Source: an uncultured Odoribacter sp.
Lineage (GTDB): Bacteria > Bacteroidota > Bacteroidia > Bacteroidales > Marinifilaceae
Length of the DNA stretch: 64,000 nucleotides
Assembly: GCA_900544025.1 (NCBI GenBank)
Contig: UQTM01000009.1
Location: 1 to 64,000 of the forward strand
Direction of reading: 5' to 3'
This document shows, piece by piece, positions 49,791 to 58,171 of the stretch; the first letter of the stretch is position 1; each line of letters starts with the position of its first letter. Below the pieces are notes generated by a model that saw only the letters and a program-made list of their open reading frames with translations, was not told where the DNA came from and did not search any database. The position numbers and the translations under genes were made by a program.

Positions 49791-50918
49791 TTATTTTTCT
49801 TTGGAGATGTGTTCGATGACTTTTTGCATTTGTATTTTCCAGGAGAGATGTCCGATCGATTCTCTGATTTCCTGTGCAGATTGTGTGCGGGTATCGATAA
49901 AATGCAGAATTTCCCGGATATCGATCGGGGTTTCGTCTGCCGGAGCTTTCAGTATATAGGGCATGTCGTCGAAATCTTCGTCCGTTTCGGAATAAATAAA
50001 CGGGATACCCCTGGCAGCGTATTCCCTGTTCTTTAACGTTTTGATTTTGTCGATCCCGGAACGATGCCTTCCGAGGCTGCCGATGGCAAAATCGCATCGG
50101 TCGAACAGGCCGTCCAGTTCCTCTCCCTGTTTTTGACCATACAGAGTAACCCGCTCCTGTAAGTTATATTCCTGAATGAGCCGGTCGAATAGCTGTTGCT
50201 CATATTGTCCCAATCCTCCTACAATGTGTAGAAAAACTTCCCGGTCATGAGGCTGGCGGTAGTATTCCCCCAAACCGGTCAGAATCCGGTCGTAAGCATG
50301 CCAGTAATGCACTTCTGCAACGGCAAGCAGGTGTATTCGACCGTCCGGATGATCGTCCTTCTTTTTCAGAGGGATTGCCTCGAAGTCGATGCCATTGGAG
50401 ATACAAACGGTTTCTTTGCCGAAAATTTCGGATTTATCGGTGAATGTAACGATGGCGGAGAGGGCTTTTGCCATGCGTTTCCGGTATATTTTATCTATTC
50501 CTAATTCTATTTTCCAGAAAAGCGGTACGTTCCGGTATTCCTGATCGTAAGGATAAGTGGGAATCTCCATAACCGTTTTGATACCCGCCTTTCGGAGTTT
50601 TTGATAAAAACGGATCGTGAACGGATTGGCATTGTGGAAAGAACGGATATAAACCAGCCCTATATCGTTTTGTTGGGCATATTGCAGTACGGCGTCATAG
50701 CTGGTACGTTTGCGTAAAGGGGCTAAAGGGCTTTTCCCATAATCTTCCAGCACCTGATCGTCGATCATCCTGACTTTATGTCCGTTCGCCTGTATTTCGT
50801 AATGACAGAAGAATACCTTATGGCCGTTTGCCTGCAAGCCTTTCATTTGGTATCTTATCTTTTTACTGATACCGCTGACAGGGGACAGACCGTGAAAGAT
50901 CAGGAAGAGTATATTCAT
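49791..50918 (-). CDS. Glycosyltransferase, GT-B fold (family 4-like)
   Basis: A 375-residue GT-B-like protein. The start MNILFLIFHGLSPVSGISKKI and the C-terminal IGSLGRHRSGIDKIKTLKNREYAARG, where the usual EX7E is replaced by a Lys/Arg-containing segment, place it in a divergent branch. The middle SNGIDFEAIPLKK is typical of GT4. It is the first gene of a two-gene minus-strand unit and is divergent from the next GT4 gene. TAACTTTG on the minus strand at 50950-50943 may be its -7 box. Confidence 0.8.
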   Translation of the reverse strand: MNILFLIFHGLSPVSGISKKIRYQMKGLQANGHKVFFCHYEIQANGHKVRMIDDQVLEDYGKSPLAPLRKRTSYDAVLQYAQQNDIGLVYIRSFHNANPFTIRFYQKLRKAGIKTVMEIPTYPYDQEYRNVPLFWKIELGIDKIYRKRMAKALSAIVTFTDKSEIFGKETVCISNGIDFEAIPLKKKDDHPDGRIHLLAVAEVHYWHAYDRILTGLGEYYRQPHDREVFLHIVGGLGQYEQQLFDRLIQEYNLQERVTLYGQKQGEELDGLFDRCDFAIGSLGRHRSGIDKIKTLKNREYAARGIPFIYSETDEDFDDMPYILKAPADETPIDIREILHFIDTRTQSAQEIRESIGHLSWKIQMQKVIEHISKEK

Positions 50919-51072
50919 ATTTTGCTCTTTTCAATGCTTATACAAAGTTATTATATATTTTAGGATAATCCTGTTTATTTCGGATAAAAACAATAATTTT
51001 GCATAGAATCGGATGTCTTGAAATACTTCTGTGATTGTAGTTTACACTCCATAATAAAATGAAATAGCCAGC

Positions 51073-52245
51073 ATGAAGATTTGTTTTTATTGTGATTCGA
51101 TATTTACGTTCGGCGGTGTGCAGCGTGTGCTGGCAGGCCTTGCCAGGGAGTTGTCCCGGCGGCATGAAGTGACGATTCTGACAAGGGACGATCCAGCCGA
51201 CGAAGACCGTTCTATGTATGGATTGCAGGACGCTGCATTGAAGTTTCGCTATTTGCGTTATCCGAAATTGCCGTTTTACGAAAACATTCCCTGTAAGGCT
51301 TACAGTTTGCTATATAAGAAAATTTTACCGCAGAATGCCTGGACTACAAGGTTATATACCTATTCTTCGTTCCCTTTTGCTTACCGGAAGCTTTTGATCG
51401 GGGCATTGAGGGAGGAGGATTACGATGTCGTGGTAGGGGTGCATGTCTTCCCTTCCCTGTTTTTGGCGGGAATACGCAAGCATATCCGGGCAAAGGTGGT
51501 CGGCTGGATGCATAATTCTTACGAAGCTTTTTTTGGACAGCCCGGAATTTGGCTTTGGAAAGGAGAGAAGCGTTTTAAATATCAGTCGAAAGCGTTGGAC
51601 GAGATTGTGGTATTGACCCGGAACGACCAGCGTTTGTACCAGGAGCGCTTAGGGGTGAGGACGAGTGTTTTATACAATCCTCTGACTTTGGAAACGAAGG
51701 GGCAGGGACATGCGCTTTATAAAAAATTTTTGGCCGTGGGGCGTATGACTCCTTTTATGAAAGGATTCGATATTCTGGTGGAAGGTTTTGCTTTGTTCGC
51801 CCAAGAAAACAGCGAATGGACACTGGATATTGTGGGCGAAGGAGAAGAGGAGGATTTGATACGTTCGCTGATTGCAAAACACGGATTGGAAAGCCGGGTG
51901 AAGATTCATCCTTTTACGAAGGACATCCAGAGGTATTATGCCGCTGCCAGCGTTTATGTGCTGAGTTCCCGTTGGGAAGGCTTCGGTTTGGTGCTGATTG
52001 AAGCGATGTCGCACGGTTTGCCTGTCATTGCTTCGGATGTTCCGGTGGGGAAAGAGTTGCTGGGGGATAAATCTTTCGGTTTCCTTTTTGAAAACGGCAA
52101 TCCGGCTTCACTTGCCGGACAAATGAGCCGGGTGGCGGGATTGGCGGAACTCGGAGAGCTGGGAGAGGAGGCGAAAGCTTATGCCGGGGAGTTCGAGGCA
52201 GGCTATATCGCCGGAATATGGGAAAAAACGATATTAAAAAATTGA
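51073..52245 (+). CDS. Family 4 glycosyltransferase
   Basis: A 390-residue GT-B glycosyltransferase. MKICFYCDSIFTFGGVQRV is the N-terminal glycine loop; FLAVGRMTPFMKGFDILVEG and EGFGLVLIEAMSHGLP form the donor site with the two conserved glutamates. It leads a plus-strand run with the flippase (6 bases downstream) and an acyltransferase. TAATTTTG at 50994-51001 is a possible -7 box, but its -33 partner is weak. Donor and acceptor sugars are unknown. Confidence 0.9.
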   Translation: MKICFYCDSIFTFGGVQRVLAGLARELSRRHEVTILTRDDPADEDRSMYGLQDAALKFRYLRYPKLPFYENIPCKAYSLLYKKILPQNAWTTRLYTYSSFPFAYRKLLIGALREEDYDVVVGVHVFPSLFLAGIRKHIRAKVVGWMHNSYEAFFGQPGIWLWKGEKRFKYQSKALDEIVVLTRNDQRLYQERLGVRTSVLYNPLTLETKGQGHALYKKFLAVGRMTPFMKGFDILVEGFALFAQENSEWTLDIVGEGEEEDLIRSLIAKHGLESRVKIHPFTKDIQRYYAAASVYVLSSRWEGFGLVLIEAMSHGLPVIASDVPVGKELLGDKSFGFLFENGNPASLAGQMSRVAGLAELGELGEEAKAYAGEFEAGYIAGIWEKTILKN

Positions 52246-52251
52246 GGGTTC

Positions 52252-53718
52252 ATGGCTTCTTTAAAGAAAGAACTTTTTTCGGGCGTGTTCTATACGGCTA
52301 TCGCTAAGTATTCGGGAATACTGATTTCTTTGGTGGTGGCGGGTGTTTTGTCCCGTTTGGTCGCTCCGGAGGAATTCGGAGTCATTACCGTGGCTACGGT
52401 TGTCATTTCCTTTTTTTCGGTGTTCAGCGATCTGGGAATTGCTCCTGCGGTCGTTCAGCATCAGGATTTGAACGATGAGGATTTATCCGGCTTGTTCTCT
52501 TTTTCCTGCTGGACGGGATTGGCCTTAGGGTGTGTTTTCTTTTTATCTTCGTGGTTGATCGCTTCTTATTACGAAGACCGGGCATTAATACCTATCGTTC
52601 AGTTATTGTCTTTGAATTTGGTTTTCGCTTCTGCCAATATCGTCCCGAATGCTTTGCTTTTCAAGGCAAAGAATTTTAAATTCATCGCCTGGCGGAGTTT
52701 GGGGATTCAGGTTGCCGGAGGGGTGATCGCTATCGCTGTGGCTTTATTGGGAGGCGGTATATATGCTCTGGTCGTTAATCCGATTTTATCGAGCATCTTG
52801 CTGTTTGTCGTTTCTTATCGCAAGTATCCTCAAAAACTGAAGTTCAGTTGGGGAATTGCCCCTTTGCGGAAAATTTTTCGTTTTTCCGCTTATCAGTTTT
52901 TATTCAATATCATTTGTTTCTTTAGCCGGAATCTGGATAAATTGCTCATCGGGAAACATATGGGAATGACCCTTTTAGGATATTACGATAAGTCGTACCG
53001 CTTAATGATGCTACCTTTGCAAAACATTACTTATGTGGTTACTCCTGTAATGCACCCTGTTTTTTCGGAATTGCAGAACAATAAGGAAAAAATGGTCGTC
53101 TCCTATGGAAAGATTGTTCGTTTTTTAGCTTTGATCGGGTTACCCTTGTCGGCAACACTTTGGTTTACGGCGAAAGAAATCACTCTGGTGATTTTTGGCG
53201 ATCAATGGCTGCCTTCCGTGCCTGTGTTTCAAATCTTGTCGCTGTCGGTGGGCATACAGATTATTCTTTCTACTTCCGGAGCCATTTTTCAGGCGGCGAA
53301 CGATACTAAAAATTTATTTATCACCGGCTTGATTTCGGCTGTGCTGAACGTTACGGGGATGTGTATCGGAATTTTCTATTTCAAAACCCTTGAAGCTGTG
53401 GCCTGGGGAATCTGTATTTCATTTACTCTTAGTTTTTTACAGTCTTACTGGGTGATGTATAGGGTGACCTTCAAACAAAGCATGCTGCTGTTTTGGAAGC
53501 AATTCGTATCTCCTTTGGCTTTGAGTGTATTGATCGGCGGGGTGCTGTGGAGTGTGGTGTCTTTGCTGGATGATTGCCCCATGCTGCTGAGCCTGATCGT
53601 AAAAGGCATGATAGCCCTGACCGTATGGGTGATTTATATGCAGATGAGCGGGGAATACGATATTTGGGGGAAGACACGGAGTGTAATGGTAACTCTAAGA
53701 AATAAACTGAACAGATAA
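52252..53718 (+). CDS. Wzx-type polysaccharide flippase (MOP superfamily)
   Basis: A 488-residue membrane protein with about 12-14 helices. The start SGVFYTAIAKYSGILISLVVAGVLSRLVAPEEFGVI matches the polysaccharide transporter (PST/RfbX) branch of the MOP superfamily, which moves undecaprenyl-linked repeat units across the inner membrane. It lies between a GT4 and an acyltransferase gene, with gaps of 6 and 4 bases, as expected for a Wzx/Wzy-dependent polysaccharide locus. Confidence 0.92.
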   Translation: MASLKKELFSGVFYTAIAKYSGILISLVVAGVLSRLVAPEEFGVITVATVVISFFSVFSDLGIAPAVVQHQDLNDEDLSGLFSFSCWTGLALGCVFFLSSWLIASYYEDRALIPIVQLLSLNLVFASANIVPNALLFKAKNFKFIAWRSLGIQVAGGVIAIAVALLGGGIYALVVNPILSSILLFVVSYRKYPQKLKFSWGIAPLRKIFRFSAYQFLFNIICFFSRNLDKLLIGKHMGMTLLGYYDKSYRLMMLPLQNITYVVTPVMHPVFSELQNNKEKMVVSYGKIVRFLALIGLPLSATLWFTAKEITLVIFGDQWLPSVPVFQILSLSVGIQIILSTSGAIFQAANDTKNLFITGLISAVLNVTGMCIGIFYFKTLEAVAWGICISFTLSFLQSYWVMYRVTFKQSMLLFWKQFVSPLALSVLIGGVLWSVVSLLDDCPMLLSLIVKGMIALTVWVIYMQMSGEYDIWGKTRSVMVTLRNKLNR

Positions 53719-53722
53719 GGTT

Positions 53723-54760
53723 ATGGGAAGTAAAAAGTATAATCGTCAAATCGCTTTTTTGCAGGTGTGGGCCATTGTGCTGGTGTGCTTGGGACATTCG
53801 CTTTTCAATCCGTATGCTACGATATACATTCATCGCTGGATATATGCTTTCCACATGCCTTTGTTTATGTTTTTGTCGGGCTATCTGCTGGTGTATGCCT
53901 GCAACATTAAGAATAGGGAAGTCCGGGATATCGAGTGGTTTGGACGGGAACGATTTTTATTGAAAAAAGCGAAGCGTTTACTGTTGCCTTACTTTTTTAT
54001 CAGCACATTGGTTTATGTGCCTAAATGCTTATTGAGTGCTTATGCACTTCGTCCTGTGGATCTTTCGTTCGGGGCATATATACAAATGCTGCTGTATCCC
54101 TGGGATAATGTGATTAAGTTTTTCTGGTTTTTACCGACTTTGTTTATTATAACCCTGCTGACAGTCGGTTTGATAAAAGTTTTCCGCATCCGGCGGGAAA
54201 ATATGTTTGCCTATGGAATTATTTTTGTGGTCCTGCTTTTATTGAAGGTCTTCAATCCTTTGGAAGGTGTTTCTTTCCTGAATTTAGAAGGAGTGATCGG
54301 TTATTGGTTATTTTTTTGGTGCGGGTTTGTGTTTTTCTTTATTCAGGGCAATATCGAGCGCCGTTTGTATTTAGAGAAAGAATGGATGTGCGCCTTGCTC
54401 GGAATCGTCTTTTCGGGATTAATTTATTATTTCCCGGATGCTTCCGCTCCTTTAGTCCGTGCAGGCTATACGTTCTTAGGTATTTTATTCAGCCTTTCCC
54501 TCAGTAAATTATATGTCCGTTATCATGCCCGTTGGGCGGATCATCTTTTCGGAAGCTCGTATGCCATTTATTTATTTTCGTGGTTTCCGTTAGTGGCGGT
54601 GCAATTTATCGTGCAGAAAGCAGGGCTTTCCTGGCAATTGGGATTGGTAATCGCCTTATCGGTGCAAATCTATATTCCTTTTCTGTTTTATAAATTGATT
54701 TTAAAGATAAAGCAACGCGGAACGTGGGGAAAAAGAATCGCTGCTTTATTGGGGCAGTGA
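53723..54760 (+). CDS. Acyltransferase 3 family membrane protein
   Basis: A 345-residue protein with about ten membrane helices. The N-terminal AFLQVWAIVLVCLGHSLF carries the catalytic His at the usual place, and IYAFHMPLFMFLSGYLL is a second family hallmark. It is an O-acyltransferase for surface glycan, possibly acting on a different residue from the one at 47567-48640. It is last in its plus-strand run and converges on the acetyltransferase gene with nine bases between stops. Confidence 0.87.
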   Translation: MGSKKYNRQIAFLQVWAIVLVCLGHSLFNPYATIYIHRWIYAFHMPLFMFLSGYLLVYACNIKNREVRDIEWFGRERFLLKKAKRLLLPYFFISTLVYVPKCLLSAYALRPVDLSFGAYIQMLLYPWDNVIKFFWFLPTLFIITLLTVGLIKVFRIRRENMFAYGIIFVVLLLLKVFNPLEGVSFLNLEGVIGYWLFFWCGFVFFFIQGNIERRLYLEKEWMCALLGIVFSGLIYYFPDASAPLVRAGYTFLGILFSLSLSKLYVRYHARWADHLFGSSYAIYLFSWFPLVAVQFIVQKAGLSWQLGLVIALSVQIYIPFLFYKLILKIKQRGTWGKRIAALLGQ

Positions 54761-54769
54761 CCGGTCTTT

Positions 54770-55396
54770 TCAGGCATGAGGAACTTTTATCCATTCCTGT
54801 TGTTCGAAATCGTATCGTTTGATGACTTTTGCCGGATTTCCCGCACAAATGGAATAGGGCGGGACCGACCGGGTGACGATGCTTCCTGCGGCTATCACAC
54901 TGTGTTTACCGATTTCGACTCCTGCCAGTATCACGGCATTGGCTCCGATCCATACATCGTCCCCGATGCGGATGGGTGAGGTGGATACGCCTTGTTCGGC
55001 GATTGTTTTGGTTACCTCGTGGAAATTATGGTTTAAGCCGGAAATGGTTACGTTTTGGGCAATGTTGGTGTGATCGCCGATATCGACGGGGCCGATGACC
55101 GTATTGCCTAAGCCGATGCGGGTGTGGTTGCCGATCGTGATGTCGCCGACCATATTGTTTAAGGCGGAGAAACTCTCTACTACGGATTTTTGCCCTAAGC
55201 AAAAGCGATTGAAAGGAACCAGGTCTTTCCGTACGTTACGGTATATGATTGCGCCTTTCCCTTTTTGCAGGTAAATGAACTGAAAAGAACGAAGCCATCT
55301 TCTGGGACGGGTTTTTACAGGATGTACCAACAGATACAACAGCCTTTGTTTCCACCGGGGATTCTGTTTGATTTTTTCTTTCAGTTTCGATAGCAT
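54770..55396 (-). CDS. Hexapeptide-repeat O-acetyltransferase
   Basis: A 208-residue enzyme with an approximately 60-residue basic helical N-terminus, then left-handed beta-helix repeats (ITIGNHTRIGLGNTVIG, PIRIGDDVWIGANAVILAGVEIG) and the His of NHNFHE in the catalytic loop. The SICAGNPAKVIKRYD end is typical of the LbetaH acetyltransferase family (Maa/NodL/WbbJ-like). It transfers acetyl groups from acetyl-CoA to sugars. It is the last gene of the minus-strand polysaccharide operon, 11 bases after the OmpA/MotB-like gene. Confidence 0.88.
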   Translation of the reverse strand: MLSKLKEKIKQNPRWKQRLLYLLVHPVKTRPRRWLRSFQFIYLQKGKGAIIYRNVRKDLVPFNRFCLGQKSVVESFSALNNMVGDITIGNHTRIGLGNTVIGPVDIGDHTNIAQNVTISGLNHNFHEVTKTIAEQGVSTSPIRIGDDVWIGANAVILAGVEIGKHSVIAAGSIVTRSVPPYSICAGNPAKVIKRYDFEQQEWIKVPHA

Positions 55397-55407
55397 GGTA
55401 AGTGTTA

Positions 55408-56124
55408 TTAAGTTTTATCCTGTTTCAATATTCTTACGATTCGTTTTTCGGCATCGGTCTTCACCCGGAATTCCACCCGTCTTGATTTTTCTTTGTTTTC
55501 TTGCCCGTCGGCATCGAAAATGAGCTTGCTGGACGAAAGACCGTTGGCTGTGAGATGTTTTTTTTCCCACTCGAACAGATTTTTATTCCAGTCTTGCCGA
55601 AGGATATATTCCAGAACCTTCCGGGTTCTGTTTTGTGACAATTCCATGTTGTTGAAATAGGCTTGCTGTTCGGAGGTCTTGCTAAACCATTCGCTCGACG
55701 TGTGCCCTTCGATGCGGATTTCTTCGATGTCGTTTTTATACTTATCGCTGGTCAGAATGTTCAGGTAGCGGGGGAAAAAATCGTCCAACAAAGCTTTGAA
55801 ATTATTTTTCAACTCTGCGCTGCCCACTTCGAACAGAATGTCCGGTTGCTCAAACCGGATGGAGAGGGTCGATTCGTCCAATATCGCATTCCAGTCTTTC
55901 AGATTTTTGCCGAATTCTTTTTTCAGGTCTAAATACAATTCATTTTGTAAATTCTCGTAAGTAACTGCAATAGTTTCGATCCGTTTTTTTTCGATTGTGA
56001 TTTTTACCATGTAGGTAATAGAAACAAAAAGGAATACCATCATCAGCACCGACATCAGGTCTGAGATGGATATCCACGGATTCTCTTCCTGTTTCCCGTT
56101 AAATAGTTTCATGTTCGTAAACAA
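55408..56124 (-). CDS. MotB/ZorB-like OmpA-domain membrane protein
   Basis: A 238-residue inner-membrane protein with a plug-and-linker layout. A short cytosolic N-terminus is followed by one helix (about 23-40) carrying Asp22 in NPWISISDLMSVLMMVFLF, the place of the proton-binding Asp in MotB, ExbD and ZorB. A charged linker leads to a C-terminal OmpA-like peptidoglycan-binding domain (about 95-225) with IEGHTSS, NMELSQNRTRKVLEYI and RRVEFRV. It pairs with the MotA/ExbB-like gene seven bases upstream. The pair resembles the ZorAB ion motor of Zorya defence, but no zorC, zorD or zorE homologue is adjacent; glycan genes are. Two ATGs (56124, 56112) are possible starts. Confidence 0.8.
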   Translation of the reverse strand: MFTNMKLFNGKQEENPWISISDLMSVLMMVFLFVSITYMVKITIEKKRIETIAVTYENLQNELYLDLKKEFGKNLKDWNAILDESTLSIRFEQPDILFEVGSAELKNNFKALLDDFFPRYLNILTSDKYKNDIEEIRIEGHTSSEWFSKTSEQQAYFNNMELSQNRTRKVLEYILRQDWNKNLFEWEKKHLTANGLSSSKLIFDADGQENKEKSRRVEFRVKTDAEKRIVRILKQDKT

Positions 56125-56131
56125 TCTGGAG

Positions 56132-57037
56132 TTAAGATTCTTCTTGCTGGCGTTTTAAGATCGCATTGTGGTCTAAAGTCAGTTTGTTGATAATGGTAAT
56201 TAGGGTATGGGAGAACTGTTCCATTGCGCTCATTTCGCGTTTCAACCTTTCTTCCATTGTGTTTAGCTGCCGTTCCAGCTGGGTTTCCGTTGTTTTGACC
56301 AAACTGCCTAAGTTGTTCATTTGGGTTGTAACGGATTCTTGCTGCCTGGTGTTCAGAGAAATCGACTTATTCAGGAACAGACCGATGTTTCCGGATACCT
56401 GATTCAAGGTCTCCAGAGAGGCGTGTATGTTGTTGCTGACAATTTTAATTTGTTGGTTATTCGTTTCCTGAATCTCCCGGAGGCTTTTCACGGTTTGATT
56501 GATTTCTTGTATCGCTTCGTTTATTTCGCTGGAAATTTGAGAATTCCAACTGTCCATCGCTTTTTGAAGGGCTGCGGTAAAGGCGTTCACATGGAGTTCT
56601 GCAATATGTTCGGAAAAAGAATTGAAGGAAGCATTCAGCCGGGTTAAATTTTCGTTTGAGTTCCGGTTTGCTTCCTGCATGCAATTTTCTATGCTCGAAA
56701 GGATTGAAATAACCTGGGAGCCCTCTGCTTCCGGTTCCGTTTCGGCTTCCAGCCTGATCCCATAAACGGCCGGATAAAGTTTCAGTAATAACGAGGCACA
56801 CATTCCGGCAATCGAGGTCAGGAAAGCTGTTTTCAATCCTTCCAGCAGGGCAGGAAGGGCAATCTCTATTTGTGTTACGTCAAAATCCAATAAGCCTATA
56901 AATATTCCGGCGAAGGTTCCGAGGATACCCAATGAGATGACCGTAGAAGCCAGGGTGGTACGGCTAAACCAGAATTTTCCGATGTAGGGAAACAGGAATA
57001 TAAATAAGGAACTGATAATGGTGATATAAATGTTCAT
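56132..57037 (-). CDS. MotA/ExbB/ZorA-like ion-channel protein with coiled-coil tail
   Basis: A 301-residue protein with three N-terminal membrane helices (about 3-20, 29-50, 61-88). The second and third, SLGILGTFAGIFIGLLDF and ALLEGLKTAFLTSIAGM, carry the Gly/Thr pattern of the TolQ/ExbB/MotA proton channel. From residue 100 on there is a cytosolic tail of about 200 residues rich in Asn/Gln and heptad-like leucines, predicted as coiled coil, as in ZorA but shorter. It would form a pentameric stator around the MotB-like dimer and turn ion flow into motion or force. It is four bases after a GT4 gene within the polysaccharide operon. Confidence 0.8.
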   Translation of the reverse strand: MNIYITIISSLFIFLFPYIGKFWFSRTTLASTVISLGILGTFAGIFIGLLDFDVTQIEIALPALLEGLKTAFLTSIAGMCASLLLKLYPAVYGIRLEAETEPEAEGSQVISILSSIENCMQEANRNSNENLTRLNASFNSFSEHIAELHVNAFTAALQKAMDSWNSQISSEINEAIQEINQTVKSLREIQETNNQQIKIVSNNIHASLETLNQVSGNIGLFLNKSISLNTRQQESVTTQMNNLGSLVKTTETQLERQLNTMEERLKREMSAMEQFSHTLITIINKLTLDHNAILKRQQEES

Positions 57038-57041
57038 ATCG

Positions 57042-58160
57042 TTATGAATTAAAGTTCAGGTAGATGTTCAGTAACCGGCGGGCCGTTTGTTCCCACGAAA
57101 AGGATTTAACCCGTTCCAGTCCGTATGCAATTTGTGCATCGCGGAAAGCGGAGTCCTGCTCCAGCCGGAGCAATTGTGCTGCAATTTCCTCCGGTTTTTC
57201 CGGATTCACTAAAATGGCTCCTGTTCCGGCCACTTCCGGGATTGCCGAGGTGTTGGAGCTAATAACCGGAGTTCCGCAGGCCATGGCCTCGAGCAGGGGG
57301 ATGCCGAAGCTCTCCCGTAAAGAAGTGTATAGAAAAGCCGAAGCTCCGTTGTAAACGGCAGGCAGGTCGGCATGGGGAATATATCCCGGATAGTTCAGCA
57401 AAGGTTTTATTTCCCGGATATTCTGTTCCGTTAAAATCCGGTCTATAACCGATTCCTGCAAATCGGCTATCAGCAGGGGAAGCGGATTTGCCGATCGTTT
57501 CACATAGAGGCTGTAAGCCTTTAAGGTCAGGGGAGTGTTCTTTTTCGGATCGGTATTACCGAGAAATAGAATATATTTTTCCGCTTTCAGGTATTTCCGG
57601 GTAATGCTGTAAACTTGTTCCAGAGGTTTGAAACGTTTGTTGTAACCGTTGTGTACGGCTGTCAGTATGCCTGGCGGAAGCTGAAGCGTATCCTGAATGC
57701 GGTTGCATTCGAATTGTGATACCGTAATAATTTTTTTACATTTCCGTAAAATGCGGGGAACCACCATACGGCGGTAATACCAGCCTAAGTTTTGATACAG
57801 TGAGCGGTTTGTACCCGATCTTTTTTCTAAAAAAATAATATCGTGCAGGGTCAGAATCAGAGGCACATGGCTATATATCGGAGCTGTATTGCTGGTGCAA
57901 TGCAACAGGTCGGGCCCGATCTTTTTCAGGGCGCGCGGTAGTGCCCATTGTTCCCAGAGCGGGTAAGTGGGACAGTCGACCTCCACGATATGTACGTTGT
58001 CGGAAGGAGAGAGGCAACGGTCTGTTCCGGGAGCGACCAGAATGTAATATTCATTTTCCCGGTCGAGTTTTTGTAATTCCCGGATTGTTTCCAATGCCAC
58101 GAAATCCATTCCATGTTTGTTCGTCCTGAATATACGTTGTGCTTCGATAGCGATTTTCAT
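57042..58160 (-). CDS. Family 4 glycosyltransferase
   Basis: A 372-residue GT-B transferase with the mannosyltransferase-like pattern. MKIAIEAQRIFRTNKHGMDF is the N-terminal loop, ILFLGNTDPKKNTPLTLKAY and LRESFGIPLLEAMACGTPVI the C-terminal donor site with both glutamates. It is similar to WbdA/RfbU-type GT4 enzymes. It starts 11 bases after the GT2 gene and ends four bases before the ZorA-like gene, firmly inside the operon. Sugar specificity is unknown. Confidence 0.9.
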   Translation of the reverse strand: MKIAIEAQRIFRTNKHGMDFVALETIRELQKLDRENEYYILVAPGTDRCLSPSDNVHIVEVDCPTYPLWEQWALPRALKKIGPDLLHCTSNTAPIYSHVPLILTLHDIIFLEKRSGTNRSLYQNLGWYYRRMVVPRILRKCKKIITVSQFECNRIQDTLQLPPGILTAVHNGYNKRFKPLEQVYSITRKYLKAEKYILFLGNTDPKKNTPLTLKAYSLYVKRSANPLPLLIADLQESVIDRILTEQNIREIKPLLNYPGYIPHADLPAVYNGASAFLYTSLRESFGIPLLEAMACGTPVISSNTSAIPEVAGTGAILVNPEKPEEIAAQLLRLEQDSAFRDAQIAYGLERVKSFSWEQTARRLLNIYLNFNS

Positions 58161-58171
58161 GATGTGCGGTG

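Noticed and set aside
55408..57037. Complete Zorya anti-phage system
   Set aside because: Only ZorA- and ZorB-like genes are present. No zorC, zorD (helicase-nuclease) or zorE (HNH) gene lies nearby; the neighbours are glycan genes.
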